A program made the translations under genes and the position numbers. Of a stretch of 64,000 bases of DNA, positions 27,216-36,749 are shown piece by piece; within the stretch, counting starts at the first letter, position 1; every line of letters begins with the position of its first letter. The notes under the pieces are model-generated. The model was not told where the DNA came from. It did not search any database and worked only from the letters and a program-made list of their open reading frames with translations. The stretch spans positions 1 through 64,000 of IMG/VR virus record IMGVR_UViG_3300021961_000070. One strand, written 5' to 3'. The stretch is from a virus.

Positions 27216-29287
27216 TATACGATAACTGTTTTAACTACTATGCTTGAGGAATCGTCAGTATCGATGACAAGCATATGATTTAATTTGGATTGAATTACGT
27301 TTATTTTTGGCTTTATATGAATCATGATATCACCAAAGCTATTATTTACTGCCGTAGGATAAAAATTATCTATGTATATTTTTCCTAAGAAGTAATCAAT
27401 TGTTCCTGTAATACCATTATTTCTATTTCTGTTGATAACAACTTTCGTACTCTGACTACTGATTTCATCTGTTTTGTAATAAGATATTCTTATTTGTCCA
27501 TATCGACCTTCTAAAACCGCAGAAGCGGCACCTAAAAAACCTCCACCACCAATTATTTGAATTGCGGCAGTAGTATAGCCGACGCCTGGATTGGTCACTT
27601 CTATCTTTGATAATTTTCCATTAACTATTGTTGCAACGGCAACTGCTCCTTCTCCATCTCCAACAACTGTTACTGTTGGAGTGGAAGTATAACCATATCC
27701 TGGATTCGTAATTGTAACAGATTCTAGTCCTGTAAATGATGATGGTATTTCTTCAAAAAAACATTGTCTAGAGATGCCTTCTTCATCAACAATCGTAAAG
27801 TCGGGAGATGAATAAAAATTATCGCTAGTAGTGCCTCTTGACAATTCGAAACCAAAATCTAAAACATAACTATCTGATTGTCCTAAAACTGGTCTAAATT
27901 TTTTAGCCACAAATAATTCGACCTCATTCGAAAAGATCGATGAACTATAAGAATCTATTGCGGTTTCTAAACCAGAATATTTAAAATATGAATTAAATTT
28001 ATTTAAATTATTATTACAATAATTTGAGATAACTGTCTTTATTGAATTTTTTAAATCCTCATCGGACTGAGTTGTTTTATTTCTATCATAAAATACGGTA
28101 GTTGTTACCTTCAAGTAATTATAATCTACATCAATTATTTCTGGAGTTACGGTCAACATACTAATGGGTTTCAATACATTCTCAACAACAAATTCTTTTT
28201 CGGTTTGTGTAATTTCAAAACCTAATTTTGGTTTTGCCGAAATGAAAACCTTGCCATAAATTGGAGGATCATTTTCCTCTCCACCCCACACATTGACTGC
28301 CTCGAATGCAGGATATTTTTGCTGTATCAATCTTATATAATCGTTTTTAGTGACTGCACGATTTTGTGATAATAAGGATAATGGTGCTGCAAACTTGATC
28401 TGTTCAACTGTTTCAGCAGGAGAACCACCTGAAGCAGCAGATAAAGGATTGACAACTATTGTGGAAAAACCACCTATAGGTGCCGAAGTAGTAAATGTAT
28501 TTGCTTTATTTGCCAAATCAGCATTTGTAATCAAGTATTCTAATGTAACAACTCCGCCATCAGGAATCCTTTTACTCAGAACATTATCTCCAAAATAAAC
28601 ATCATACTGACTGTTTCTACCTTCTTGTAAATAATAAACTTCAGAATTCGCAGTCAATTCTAAAATGTTTTCTGCTTTAGTAAATACAGTAACTTGAGAA
28701 TTAGAAGTTGATTGTCTAACACTAATCTTTAAGGTTTTTGTATCAACTTCAGAATCTTGTATAGTAAAAAGTTGTCGAGGATTTTCAGCATAACTGTTTA
28801 TGTAACTATATGATACTAACTGACCTTCATAAATTGGTATTGAAGTAAACACAAAATTGTTGCCAGTTTTAGATACGGTATAAGTTTCTAATGTTACAAA
28901 CTTATATGATGCGCCGTCGATTTTAGAAGAAAGAAAAACATAACCTTTAGGTAAAGTCAAAGTACCTGGATTAGAATTGTCTGTTTGTACGGTAATATTT
29001 ACAATTGCTTTTGCAGCAGATTTTGATCTAGGTGTATAACCTAATTTTTTAGCATGTGATACTACAGAGTTTCTTAAAACTGCGGTATCTAGGAATGATT
29101 CATTTGCTATCGCATTCAAATAAAAAGCATTATAGTGTGTATTGTATGCCAACACATCCAACAGTATGTTTAAACCAGAACCTTCAAAATCATAATCTTC
29201 AAATTCTGATTGTTGTTTCAAAAAGTTTTTGAGATTAGTTTTAATTGAATCGAAATCCAATTCCGTGACATTTAGACGATCTGCCAT
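27215..29287 (-). CDS. gp6: Baseplate wedge subunit gp6
   Basis: 690 residues, close to T4 gp6 (660). MADRLNVTELDFDSIKTNLKNFLKQQSEFEDYDFEGSGLNILLDVLAYNTHYNAFYLNAIANESFLDTAVLRNSV is the typical gp6 N-terminus, and the central AAPLSLLSQNRAVTKNDYIRLIQQKYPAFEAVNVWGGEENDPP is its baseplate-J-like core. gp6 forms the inner ring that holds the wedges together. A GGxGY β insert (TNPGYGYTSTPTV) follows residue ~525. Follows gp25 with a two-base gap. Confidence 0.92.
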   Translation of the reverse strand: MADRLNVTELDFDSIKTNLKNFLKQQSEFEDYDFEGSGLNILLDVLAYNTHYNAFYLNAIANESFLDTAVLRNSVVSHAKKLGYTPRSKSAAKAIVNITVQTDNSNPGTLTLPKGYVFLSSKIDGASYKFVTLETYTVSKTGNNFVFTSIPIYEGQLVSYSYINSYAENPRQLFTIQDSEVDTKTLKISVRQSTSNSQVTVFTKAENILELTANSEVYYLQEGRNSQYDVYFGDNVLSKRIPDGGVVTLEYLITNADLANKANTFTTSAPIGGFSTIVVNPLSAASGGSPAETVEQIKFAAPLSLLSQNRAVTKNDYIRLIQQKYPAFEAVNVWGGEENDPPIYGKVFISAKPKLGFEITQTEKEFVVENVLKPISMLTVTPEIIDVDYNYLKVTTTVFYDRNKTTQSDEDLKNSIKTVISNYCNNNLNKFNSYFKYSGLETAIDSYSSSIFSNEVELFVAKKFRPVLGQSDSYVLDFGFELSRGTTSDNFYSSPDFTIVDEEGISRQCFFEEIPSSFTGLESVTITNPGYGYTSTPTVTVVGDGEGAVAVATIVNGKLSKIEVTNPGVGYTTAAIQIIGGGGFLGAASAVLEGRYGQIRISYYKTDEISSQSTKVVINRNRNNGITGTIDYFLGKIYIDNFYPTAVNNSFGDIMIHIKPKINVIQSKLNHMLVIDTDDSSSIVVKTVIV

Positions 29288-29289
29288 TT

Positions 29290-29694
29290 TTATCTATCTC
29301 TTTGCAAGAAAAAATCTATTGTTATTGGTTCTGTTCTGTTTATAATATAAAAAGTCATACCTATAGAATATCCATTATTATCAAAATCTGGAGAAACTTC
29401 TACTTTTTGAACATTTACTCTAGGTTCAAAATTCTGTATTGTTTGTTTTATTTCTCTTTCCAAAACTCTGGCCGTAACGATATCCATATTTTCAAATAAT
29501 AAACCTCTAACTCCAGAACCTATTTCTGGATGAAAGGGCTTTTCATAATAGCTCAAAGATAACAAATTTTTGAGAGCATTTATAACAGCCATCTCATCAG
29601 TATGTTTATTGACATCATTTCTAACTGGATGTCTAGTAAAAGACAAATCCAGGTCTTTATATCTTTTTGCGGTTTGTGCGACTATGCTTGCCAT
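29290..29694 (-). CDS. gp25: Baseplate wedge subunit gp25
   Basis: 134 residues, the size of T4 gp25 (132). Contains the GPW/gp25 family elements AVINALKNLLSLSYYEKPFHPEIGSGVRGLLFENMD and YSIGMTFYIINRTEPITIDFFL. gp25 initiates sheath polymerisation at the baseplate; the E-P-H-type lysozyme-like fold has no catalytic role. It sits directly upstream of gp6 as in T4-like genomes. Confidence 0.92.
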   Translation of the reverse strand: MASIVAQTAKRYKDLDLSFTRHPVRNDVNKHTDEMAVINALKNLLSLSYYEKPFHPEIGSGVRGLLFENMDIVTARVLEREIKQTIQNFEPRVNVQKVEVSPDFDNNGYSIGMTFYIINRTEPITIDFFLQRDR

Positions 29695-29704
29695 TTCTTA
29701 TTTA

Positions 29705-30568
29705 TTATGTGTTTGCCGAAATCTTGTTTATATATGAATCAGTTCCAATAAGATTTTTTACCAGATATTCTTGGGTTTGTCCTACATCTTCAAATTTGGT
29801 AACCTTATTGTAGTCTTCCATCAATTTCAAACCCTCTCGATAATAGTTCCAATCGTGTTCTCTTCTACCACCAATTAAAGTATTTGCCGTTTTAATTTGT
29901 AAAAGTATACTATTTGATGTCGTTCCAGATATATTTGAATATACATTATATCCTCCACCAACAGAAACGAGTCTAATACTATTGTTAATTGTTGTATTTG
30001 CAGTAACAATTATAGGGTTATTATTTTGAATATCATTTTTTATAAAAAGGCTTGTCATACTTCCCAAAACTGGAGTAGCATTTTGAATTCCGTCTGTGGA
30101 ATTAAGTAACATTACCAAATCTCTTCCTATCGATATTGCTTTTTCATAGTCGGGATATTCAATAACCACAGTAGAATTTTCTATTGTATCTCCGAAAGAA
30201 CTGGTTACTCCAGAAATATTATCTGAATGTTTTTTCATCATATCAATTTGAACGATCAAATTGCTAGTTTCGGAAACTATATTAGCAGTCTGTACATTCG
30301 GAAAATCAAAAAATTCTACAGAAATAAAAGTGTTGTATAAATTATAAACATTTGATCTCAGTTGACTCAAAACATTTACTAAAGGATTTTTGTAGTAATC
30401 CGTCACAACAATCGTGCCATTGGCTAAATCGGATTTTTGCCAATCCGTCAAAACTACAGGACTAGTATTTAAAAAGTCTTTTGTTCCTTGACTTAAATTG
30501 GCCGCCTCACCAAATTTACTCGTATCGAAACTAAAACTTAAACGATTAAAAACATTCGCTCCAGACAT
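29705..30568 (-). CDS. Conserved virion structural protein
   Basis: 287 residues. MSGANVFNRLSFSFDTSKFGEAANLSQGTKDFLN and a C-terminal helical region GGRREHDWNYYREGLKLMEDYNKVTKF are conserved features of an uncharacterised structural protein encoded between gp25 and the spike genes in aquatic T4-like phages. No signal peptide or enzyme motif. Residues ~85-185 are mixed helix/strand. The neighbours are all baseplate parts, so a baseplate role is likely. Function not known. Confidence 0.55.
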   Translation of the reverse strand: MSGANVFNRLSFSFDTSKFGEAANLSQGTKDFLNTSPVVLTDWQKSDLANGTIVVTDYYKNPLVNVLSQLRSNVYNLYNTFISVEFFDFPNVQTANIVSETSNLIVQIDMMKKHSDNISGVTSSFGDTIENSTVVIEYPDYEKAISIGRDLVMLLNSTDGIQNATPVLGSMTSLFIKNDIQNNNPIIVTANTTINNSIRLVSVGGGYNVYSNISGTTSNSILLQIKTANTLIGGRREHDWNYYREGLKLMEDYNKVTKFEDVGQTQEYLVKNLIGTDSYINKISANT

Positions 30569-30576
30569 TCATCACC

Positions 30577-31413
30577 TCAAATCATTTTCTTTAATGGAGT
30601 AGAAGTTGGACCTTTAAAGGCCATATGATTGTGTATATTGTGCTGAAATCTCATGGTCATCATTGTTCCCATAGAATCTCGGACAACAGTACCATTAATT
30701 AATGGTGAGTTAACTGAAAGAGCCGCATTTACCTGAAGCGGGGTTGCAACAGGTACTCCAACAGCCAATCCACCACTTTCAGTTACAAATCCCAAAGGTC
30801 CCGCATTAACTTGTGTTCCAGCATTTACTTTAGTTACAGATGTTATCATATCGGCAGCGACAGAACCTTCAACATTCAAGTCACTATCAACAGAAACGAA
30901 ATCGCCTGCTCTAAAAATCATAATACCATCAGGTATTAAAGATTCTGGGTTGCCGGCATTTAATGATAAAGTTCCTAAACTACTTGTTGTACTGTCACCC
31001 ACAACTGTTTGTGTAAATCTACCTCTTACTTCCTGTATATAATCTCCATCGATTCTTTCATACTTATTACCTTTAACATGAAGGACAGAATCGCCTTCTA
31101 TTGTTATATTACAGACACCTTTTATTAAGACATTATTTCTTCCCGCAATAATTTCATAATTGTCTTTAATTACTTTAGTGACCATATCACCATTCGATTG
31201 CATTTCGAAAAATGTACCCTCACCGTTAGTTTTTGCACCACCGTGTTGAAGGCGAACTCTCTCTCTACCTTTCGTATCATCCATTTCAAATGAATGACCA
31301 GAATCAGTAACAGTGGCCTTATTATAAGGATAAGTCGGTGGGTTTTCTATTGAGGCTTCAGATTCGGGTTCTGTCCAACCATAGTCCCATGATGGTTTTT
31401 CTAGTTCGCTCAT
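30577..31413 (-). CDS. gp5: Baseplate central spike, β-helix part (gp5 C-terminal type)
   Basis: 278 residues. A short linker (WDYGWTEPESEASIENPPTYPYN) leads to GHSFEMDDTKGRERVRLQHGGAKTNGEGTFFEMQSNGDMVTKVIKDNYEIIAGRNNVLIKG and then regular short β-strand repeats (NITIEGDSVLHVKGNKYERIDGDYIQEVRG), as in the triple β-helix spike of gp5 and VgrG. The tip contains several His residues (QHNIHNHMAF) that could bind metal. The start overlaps the stop of the preceding gene in ATGA. No lysozyme domain is present. Together with the next gene it makes up a split gp5. Confidence 0.75.
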   Translation of the reverse strand: MSELEKPSWDYGWTEPESEASIENPPTYPYNKATVTDSGHSFEMDDTKGRERVRLQHGGAKTNGEGTFFEMQSNGDMVTKVIKDNYEIIAGRNNVLIKGVCNITIEGDSVLHVKGNKYERIDGDYIQEVRGRFTQTVVGDSTTSSLGTLSLNAGNPESLIPDGIMIFRAGDFVSVDSDLNVEGSVAADMITSVTKVNAGTQVNAGPLGFVTESGGLAVGVPVATPLQVNAALSVNSPLINGTVVRDSMGTMMTMRFQHNIHNHMAFKGPTSTPLKKMI

Positions 31414-32405
31414 ATTTTGAATGCTTTCGCAGTTTGTGTTGCGGCACCAACGGTTGCGATAGTTGATGCAGTTAATGCAGCCGACTCTGCTGCTTTTCCT
31501 GCGGTTTCTACAGCAACTCCTACAGTTTTCTGTACTTCTTTTGCAACTTCCGCTATCGAAGAGAAATCAGAACTACCACCAACATCTTTAAATAATTCTG
31601 TAAATCCTTTAGATAGGGAAGAGTATAAGTTACTTAGGCATTCTTGGAGCATAGCTAAAAGTTTGGCAGGAAGAGATAAAATATATTTGATCAAATCATT
31701 TACTTTTTTTATAAAATTATTAAAAACAGCAATCGCATCTTGCACATCTTTTAATACTTTCTGAACTTTTTTAAGTTCATTCGACACTGCTTTAGCTAAT
31801 TCCTGAAATCTGGATGAAACACCATCTGGTGATGTTCCTAATGCTTTAAGTAATGCTCTAATTCCTTTTCTGATTAGGTCCATAAATTCGCTAAATTTAA
31901 GTCTAACCCATGAGGCTGCTCGCGTCATTTCATTTGAGATGTCGCAAACGTGTTCTCTTTTATTGTTTGCGATTTCAATTGGCGTACCAGTAACAACTCC
32001 TCTTGTCGATCTGGGAATAGTAGGCTCACCCACTTTACCAACGACAATTTCTTTTGCGGGCTCTGGTGCCTTCAATATTTGTACAGGAGTTACCTGTCTA
32101 GAAAATCCAGTTTCGATACTAGGCTGTATCTCTTTTATAGCAGGCAAAACTCCCATAACAACAGGTCTTTGAGCATTAGGTCCATCAGAGAAAAACCCTA
32201 TCACCCAATCCTCTTCTTTTACATTTAAATAAGTCGATCCATTGGATGCAAATAAAACTTCAGCCCAAGGTAAATCAGTAGATGGAAGAAGATTCAGATT
32301 TTCTGTATGATAATTAATGATCCTTACTCTCAATCTTCCTATCTTTAAAGGATCGTCGATATTTTCTACGACACCTATCCACCATATAAAGTTCATATTA
32401 TGCAT
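31410..32405 (-). CDS. gp5: Baseplate hub OB-fold protein (gp5 N-terminal type)
   Basis: 331 residues. Residues ~1-100 form a gp5/VgrG OB-fold: FIWWIGVVENIDDPLKIGRLRVRIINYHT, LPWAEVLFAS, VKEEDWVIGFFSDGPNAQRPVVMGVLP. Residues ~160-330 are helical and amphipathic (KALGTSPDGVSSRFQELAKAVSNELKKVQKV ... LSLPAKLLAMLQECL), unlike the lysozyme domain that T4 gp5 carries at this place. The start ATG overlaps the gp27 stop; a second ATG three codons on is possible. It would plug the gp27 ring and carry the separate β-helix spike encoded next. Confidence 0.75.
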   Translation of the reverse strand: MHNMNFIWWIGVVENIDDPLKIGRLRVRIINYHTENLNLLPSTDLPWAEVLFASNGSTYLNVKEEDWVIGFFSDGPNAQRPVVMGVLPAIKEIQPSIETGFSRQVTPVQILKAPEPAKEIVVGKVGEPTIPRSTRGVVTGTPIEIANNKREHVCDISNEMTRAASWVRLKFSEFMDLIRKGIRALLKALGTSPDGVSSRFQELAKAVSNELKKVQKVLKDVQDAIAVFNNFIKKVNDLIKYILSLPAKLLAMLQECLSNLYSSLSKGFTELFKDVGGSSDFSSIAEVAKEVQKTVGVAVETAGKAAESAALTASTIATVGAATQTAKAFKI

Positions 32406-33723
32406 AATCTGCTATAGCTCCATCTTGCATGTTCGTACTATAGTAGTAATTATCTCTATTCGTGGAATCTGTTGCAACTTCTACAACTGTAATATGTTTA
32501 TTATACGAAATTATCTGTCTGGATGCAATAATCAAATATTTACCGCTTAATGAATAATCTATTGCATCTTCAGTAGGAGATTGTTCTGATCTATTAGGTA
32601 TTATTATATTTGCCGTGGTGCCTGATGTTAAATCGAAATTACCTGGCATCGCTAATTTTAATCTTTGAGTTAAAAGAGACCTGAGTGATGCTTCTCTTTG
32701 AAAAACATAATTATATGTATCATCATCATAATTAATCATCTCAGGAAAATTTTGTTTTATATAACTACTTTTCGAAGAAAATACAGAGCAAGGAAAAACT
32801 GTAATTTTAGAATTGTACATATCTGTGCTTTTTATTCCTGCTCGATTCTCGGTCACGCCTATATTCGGAACTTTATTTGCCAAACCATTCGATGCATACA
32901 ATTCATTATAGTTGATGTACTGTTTAACAATAGTTCTTGTTGTAGGATCAAACCCAATAAAAGTTCCTGAATATACACCATCAGTTATACTTTTGTTTAC
33001 ATCAAACTGAGAAACGACTTCATACTTCATTGCACCCATCATTTCAGTGTCATTCTGGACTATATTCTTAGGTTCAAAATTTATGGTATGAATGGCATTC
33101 TGTTTAATCAAAGATGATGTAGTGACAAAATTATATCCTACTTTATTTTCGAAAAACAAAAATGTAGGTGAACCATTAATGTTTATGGCTCTTCGAGCAC
33201 ACAAATCTATAGCATCAAAAGGAGTCTTCATTGGAACAACCATCTTTCTGACACCCACAGAATCTTCAATTACACTCAGAGACTTAGATTTTATTCCAAG
33301 ATAATTCTCCAAAATATTCATTACCATCTGCGTATATGTGCCAACAAATGATTGCGATATTCTGTTTTGTTGTGATAACAAATATTCATCGGAAATAAAA
33401 TGTAAAATATATCTCTCTGAATTATTGTTTAAGGATTGTCTATCGCTCTGTTTATAAATTCTAAAAGATTTTCTGAAAACGGCATCCTCATCGGTCTTAC
33501 CCATATGAATAACTAAAACTTCTGAGCCATCTAATGCAAGTCTACTTGTTAATCCTAATGTATCATTTATAACTATTTTTCCCGTTATAGACGGAAAGAA
33601 AATACAATCAAATATATCCAACTCTTCAAATAATCCAGTGATGTCTATTTTACCGATTTTCGATACGATAGATAAATCTTTTATTTTATATTGTGTGGTT
33701 TTAGTGACTAAACTATCTGTCAT
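32398..33723 (-). CDS. gp27: Baseplate hub gp27-type
   Basis: 441 residues (T4 gp27 is 391). IDITGLFEELDIFDCIFFPSITGKIVINDTLGL, VLVIHMGKTDED, YILHFISDEYLLSQQNRISQSF and the later IIASRQIISYNKHITVVEVATDS correspond to the hub-domain layout of gp27/VgrG trimers. gp27 forms the trimer on which the spike sits. The gene overlaps gp53 by one codon at its start and gp5 at its end. Assignment rests on layout and neighbours more than on a single motif. Confidence 0.75.
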   Translation of the reverse strand: MTDSLVTKTTQYKIKDLSIVSKIGKIDITGLFEELDIFDCIFFPSITGKIVINDTLGLTSRLALDGSEVLVIHMGKTDEDAVFRKSFRIYKQSDRQSLNNNSERYILHFISDEYLLSQQNRISQSFVGTYTQMVMNILENYLGIKSKSLSVIEDSVGVRKMVVPMKTPFDAIDLCARRAININGSPTFLFFENKVGYNFVTTSSLIKQNAIHTINFEPKNIVQNDTEMMGAMKYEVVSQFDVNKSITDGVYSGTFIGFDPTTRTIVKQYINYNELYASNGLANKVPNIGVTENRAGIKSTDMYNSKITVFPCSVFSSKSSYIKQNFPEMINYDDDTYNYVFQREASLRSLLTQRLKLAMPGNFDLTSGTTANIIIPNRSEQSPTEDAIDYSLSGKYLIIASRQIISYNKHITVVEVATDSTNRDNYYYSTNMQDGAIADYA

Positions 33724-34355
33724 TTCATAACTCTTTGAAACTCAGCATAGACGGGATTAATATATTCTGACTTCATTATTTTTAATTGTCTTTTCGCCTC
33801 ATTTTCTTGAACTTCATAGTCATAGTATGTTATAAAAGATTTTGCAACATCTATTTTAAGTACGGAATTGTCGGCTAGGGTATATTGATTCGTACTAGAA
33901 GTTAAATTTGCATATGTATTGGAGTCTATTCTTGTCTTGATGACTTTACTTTCCGTAGAATTAGGAAAGGATTGAGTTTCTATTTTGTAATACGAATGTG
34001 TGGTTTCTTTTGCCCAATCTAGACCAGTATCTCCTGGAGATGCATTGTTTGCATACTTGTCTTCTATACATTTAATTAAAGTTTCCTGATCTAAAGGCCA
34101 ATCGTTTTTGATATCCACGATATCATTCATTTTCATAATAATCCAATGATACTCGGATGATCCATAAATTTTATGCGATAGGTTTTCTGGTGTATCACCA
34201 TCTTTTACTGTATACTCTTGATAAAGTATCGAGTTATTGGAAAAGGTTTTATCTAGTGAAAACCCAACCGTCAAATTAGTTATTGTTTCTAATGAAGTCG
34301 AATTATTAGAAGCAATATAAAATGTCTTTGGAAAATTTGTAAAATATTTTGACAT
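33720..34355 (-). CDS. gp53: Baseplate wedge subunit gp53
   Basis: 211 residues (T4 gp53 is 196). The N-terminal half contains the LysM-like element YTVKDGDTPENLSHKIYGSSEYHWIIMKMNDIVDIKNDWPLDQ, the hallmark of gp53. gp53 closes the wedge and bridges to gp25. The C-terminal helix (QENEAKRQLKIMKSEYINPVYAEFQRVMK) is also family-typical. Four-base overlap with gp27; gp48 lies 4 bases upstream. Confidence 0.88.
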   Translation of the reverse strand: MSKYFTNFPKTFYIASNNSTSLETITNLTVGFSLDKTFSNNSILYQEYTVKDGDTPENLSHKIYGSSEYHWIIMKMNDIVDIKNDWPLDQETLIKCIEDKYANNASPGDTGLDWAKETTHSYYKIETQSFPNSTESKVIKTRIDSNTYANLTSSTNQYTLADNSVLKIDVAKSFITYYDYEVQENEAKRQLKIMKSEYINPVYAEFQRVMK

Positions 34356-34359
34356 TATT

Positions 34360-35619
34360 TTATCTGGTAAATTTTATTTCTGGAGAGGCAAATCCTGCTC
34401 TCAATTGATGATTGAATTTTGTCATAATTTCAGTTTCTTGGAAACCTAATGTTAATCTAATAGCAAAAGGCATACCCGTTCTACCAATTGACGGATAATT
34501 TTCTCCTGGAACTTCGAATGAATGAAATCCTGATGGAGCATAATCTGTCTGAAGGCTTGTCAATACACAAGTTGAAATTGTAGGAATATTAGGATTTTCA
34601 TAGCCATTATAGAAAAATGTAATATCGAACTCAGAAGGAGGAACAAGAAAATATCCTGCGGTACCAGTCATAATTTCTGGAGCTTGGTGAAATCTCAGTA
34701 CATTAATAATATTTTGAACTTCAGTGGCTTCCTTTTCACTTCTAGGATAAAACATAAATTGAAACTGGAAACTTCTAAAATCTGGAGAATTGTATATTAA
34801 TTCAAGTCTAGAATTTTGCACACCTCCGATAGCAGAAGCAAATACACCAGCCATCGTATTTGGACTAGAAGCGAATCTTCCTATTCTATTTGATATAGTT
34901 TGTGCTATAAATGGTGTAAAGTTTCTAGCAACCTCGGAAGCGTTGATTTTGCCATTAACAGAATCGCTTAAAATTGATGCGAGAGATCCTAGATAATTTA
35001 GAGTCTCTCCTCCTGTACCTAAAGGATTAAATTGCTGTCTTTCATCAAAGTTGAGAGTCTCTGGCATGTAAAGAGCAATACAATCAGTTATCTTGTCTGT
35101 CGTTCTCAAAAATTTGGCATTATTTAATCGACCTAACATTTGTTCTGCTTCATTTCCTACTTCCTTCGTTACTTCTAAAATTTTATCTCCAACAGGAGTA
35201 CCTTCGATAGCACCTTTAACATTAGAAATAGAATCTGCTAAATAACTTGCATATTTTTCGTCTAGACCGAAACGTTCTTTTGCTTGTTGAGTACCTGCAT
35301 TAGCTAAAGTGCCTACTGTTGAACCTAAATTTTGCATTACTCCGCCAGCATTTAAAGCACCTGTCTGCCCCGCTAAACCAATACGATTTCTTTGTACATT
35401 AGAATAAGGATCATTGGCCATATCAAAAGAATAAGCACTCTTTTCTTGCTTGTGAATGTTAATCATCATGTAATGTGCTCTATCAACATTACCTATATCT
35501 ATGGGATATCTGTAAACATTCGGAGCGGAGAGTTTCGACCTATTACTTAAAAAGTCTAATGTATCTCGATTTTCGATAGGCTTATTGAAATTTATATCGC
35601 CTAGAGTAAAAAGTGCCAT
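34360..35619 (-). CDS. gp48: Baseplate tail-tube cap gp48-type
   Basis: 419 residues (T4 gp48 is 364). The N-terminus (NVYRYPIDIGNVDRAHYMMINIHKQEKSAYSF) and the C-terminal tube-fold part (NSRLELIYNSPDFRSFQFQFMFYPRSEKEATEVQNIINVLRFHQAPE...YGYENPNIPTISTCVLTSLQTDYAPSGFHSFE) are typical of gp48 and its relatives. With gp54 it starts the tail tube on the hub. It is the first gene of the large minus-strand baseplate unit, with an exact late promoter box 25 bases upstream. Confidence 0.82.
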   Translation of the reverse strand: MALFTLGDINFNKPIENRDTLDFLSNRSKLSAPNVYRYPIDIGNVDRAHYMMINIHKQEKSAYSFDMANDPYSNVQRNRIGLAGQTGALNAGGVMQNLGSTVGTLANAGTQQAKERFGLDEKYASYLADSISNVKGAIEGTPVGDKILEVTKEVGNEAEQMLGRLNNAKFLRTTDKITDCIALYMPETLNFDERQQFNPLGTGGETLNYLGSLASILSDSVNGKINASEVARNFTPFIAQTISNRIGRFASSPNTMAGVFASAIGGVQNSRLELIYNSPDFRSFQFQFMFYPRSEKEATEVQNIINVLRFHQAPEIMTGTAGYFLVPPSEFDITFFYNGYENPNIPTISTCVLTSLQTDYAPSGFHSFEVPGENYPSIGRTGMPFAIRLTLGFQETEIMTKFNHQLRAGFASPEIKFTR

Positions 35620-35643
35620 GGCTATCCTTAGATGTTGACTACA

Positions 35644-35651
35644 TATTTATA
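35644..35651 (-). promoter_or_regulatory. T4-type late promoter, exact TATAAATA
   Basis: Minus strand TATAAATA, exact match to the T4 late box, 25 bases before the ATG of gp48. It would drive the whole leftward baseplate and fibre unit. It lies across the start codon of gp4 on the plus strand, so the two divergent units share this spot. Confidence 0.75.
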
Positions 35652-36100
35652 TGGCATACGGAAATAATACTTACAAGGGTTGGTTCCGACCACAAAACCC
35701 TCAAAAATACAACGGAAACCCAGAAAATATCATTTATCGATCTTCCTGGGAACTTCGTTGTATGAAATACTTTGATGATCATCCAGATATAATCTGGTGG
35801 TCTTCAGAGGAATTAGCTATTCCTTATATCTCACCTGTTGATGGTAAAAGACATAGATACTTTCCAGACTTCATCATAAAGGTCAAAAGAAAAGATAATA
35901 CCGTTATGACCTTTGTTATTGAGGTTAAACCAGAAGCACAGACAAAGAAACCTACACAAAAGAAAAAGACTAAAAGGTTTCTACAAGAAGCAGCAACATA
36001 TGCTATAAATCAAATGAAGTGGAAAGCAGCAGATGAATTCTGCCATGAACATGGATGGCAATTCAAGATTCTAACGGAGAAGGATCTAGGATTAATTTGA
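35651..36100 (+). CDS. gp4: Head completion protein gp4
   Basis: 149 residues, same size as T4 gp4 (150). MAYGNNTYKGWFRPQNPQKYNGNPENIIYRSSWELRCMKYFDDHPDIIWWSSEELAIPYISPVDGKRHRYFPDFIIKV and FVIEVKPEAQTKKP reproduce the gp4 pattern Y-R-S-x-W-E ... E-x-x-x-I-P-Y ... R-Y-x-x-D ... E-I/V-K-P. This is a PD-(D/E)XK-like nuclease core (E, D, ExK). gp4 acts at the filled head before tail joining. No clear Shine-Dalgarno lies before the ATG. Confidence 0.92.
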   Translation: MAYGNNTYKGWFRPQNPQKYNGNPENIIYRSSWELRCMKYFDDHPDIIWWSSEELAIPYISPVDGKRHRYFPDFIIKVKRKDNTVMTFVIEVKPEAQTKKPTQKKKTKRFLQEAATYAINQMKWKAADEFCHEHGWQFKILTEKDLGLI

Positions 36101-36170
36101 TCCAGGACACCAATACTTATATACAAAATGACAGGAAACCCAGGTAATCATAAGGCAAATAAATAGCACC

Positions 36171-36749
36171 ATGGCTTACTTAATGGACAGAATCAATCAA
36201 CAGTTATCTAAAACTGGGTATCAAGCTCGCTCAAAGCAAGCTAGAGACTGGCTTCGTTCAAAATTACCTGATCTGAATCCTACATCCAGAAAGTTGATGA
36301 ATGATAATACTAGAAAAACGGATACAAATTTAATAGGCCACATGTATTTCTTTTACTATGATCCGAAAACGAAAGATACTTTGCCATACTACGATAGGTT
36401 CCCATTGGTTATACCAATTCAACTATACCCAGACGGTTTTCTAGGGCTGAATTTACATTACATTCACCCAAAGCATCGTATCATTCTTTTGGATAAATTG
36501 AGTCATTTTGCATCAAATAAGGCCTATGACCAAAGCACAAAGCTTAGGATGAATTATCAGGTACTACAAGCTTTTTCTATGGCATATGAAGCAACGCCTT
36601 GCATTAAAAGATATTTGTCGAGCCACGTTCAATCTAAATTTTTAGAAATTCATGCTAATGAATGGGACATAGCCGCTTTACTTCCCGTCGAACAATTTGA
36701 AAAGGCTAGTACAAGTAAAGTATGGTCTCAATCAAGGAAAAAATTCTAA
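36171..36749 (+). CDS. Conserved T4-type virion protein, possible gp2-like DNA end protector
   Basis: 192 residues. Highly conserved style: MAYLMDRINQQLSKTGYQARSKQARDWLRSKLPDL, then YYDRFPLVIPIQLYPDGFLGLNLHYIHPKHRIILLDKLSHFA and CIKRYLSSHVQSKFLEIHANEWDIAALLP, ending VWSQSRKKF. Proteins with this YYDxFPLxxPxxxxxDGFLGxNxHY core accompany gp4 in T4-like phages and I recall them being annotated as DNA end protectors (gp2), but I cannot confirm this here. Basic N-terminus fits DNA contact. Preceded by AATAAATA at ~36158, a possible weak late box. Confidence 0.55.
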   Translation: MAYLMDRINQQLSKTGYQARSKQARDWLRSKLPDLNPTSRKLMNDNTRKTDTNLIGHMYFFYYDPKTKDTLPYYDRFPLVIPIQLYPDGFLGLNLHYIHPKHRIILLDKLSHFASNKAYDQSTKLRMNYQVLQAFSMAYEATPCIKRYLSSHVQSKFLEIHANEWDIAALLPVEQFEKASTSKVWSQSRKKF

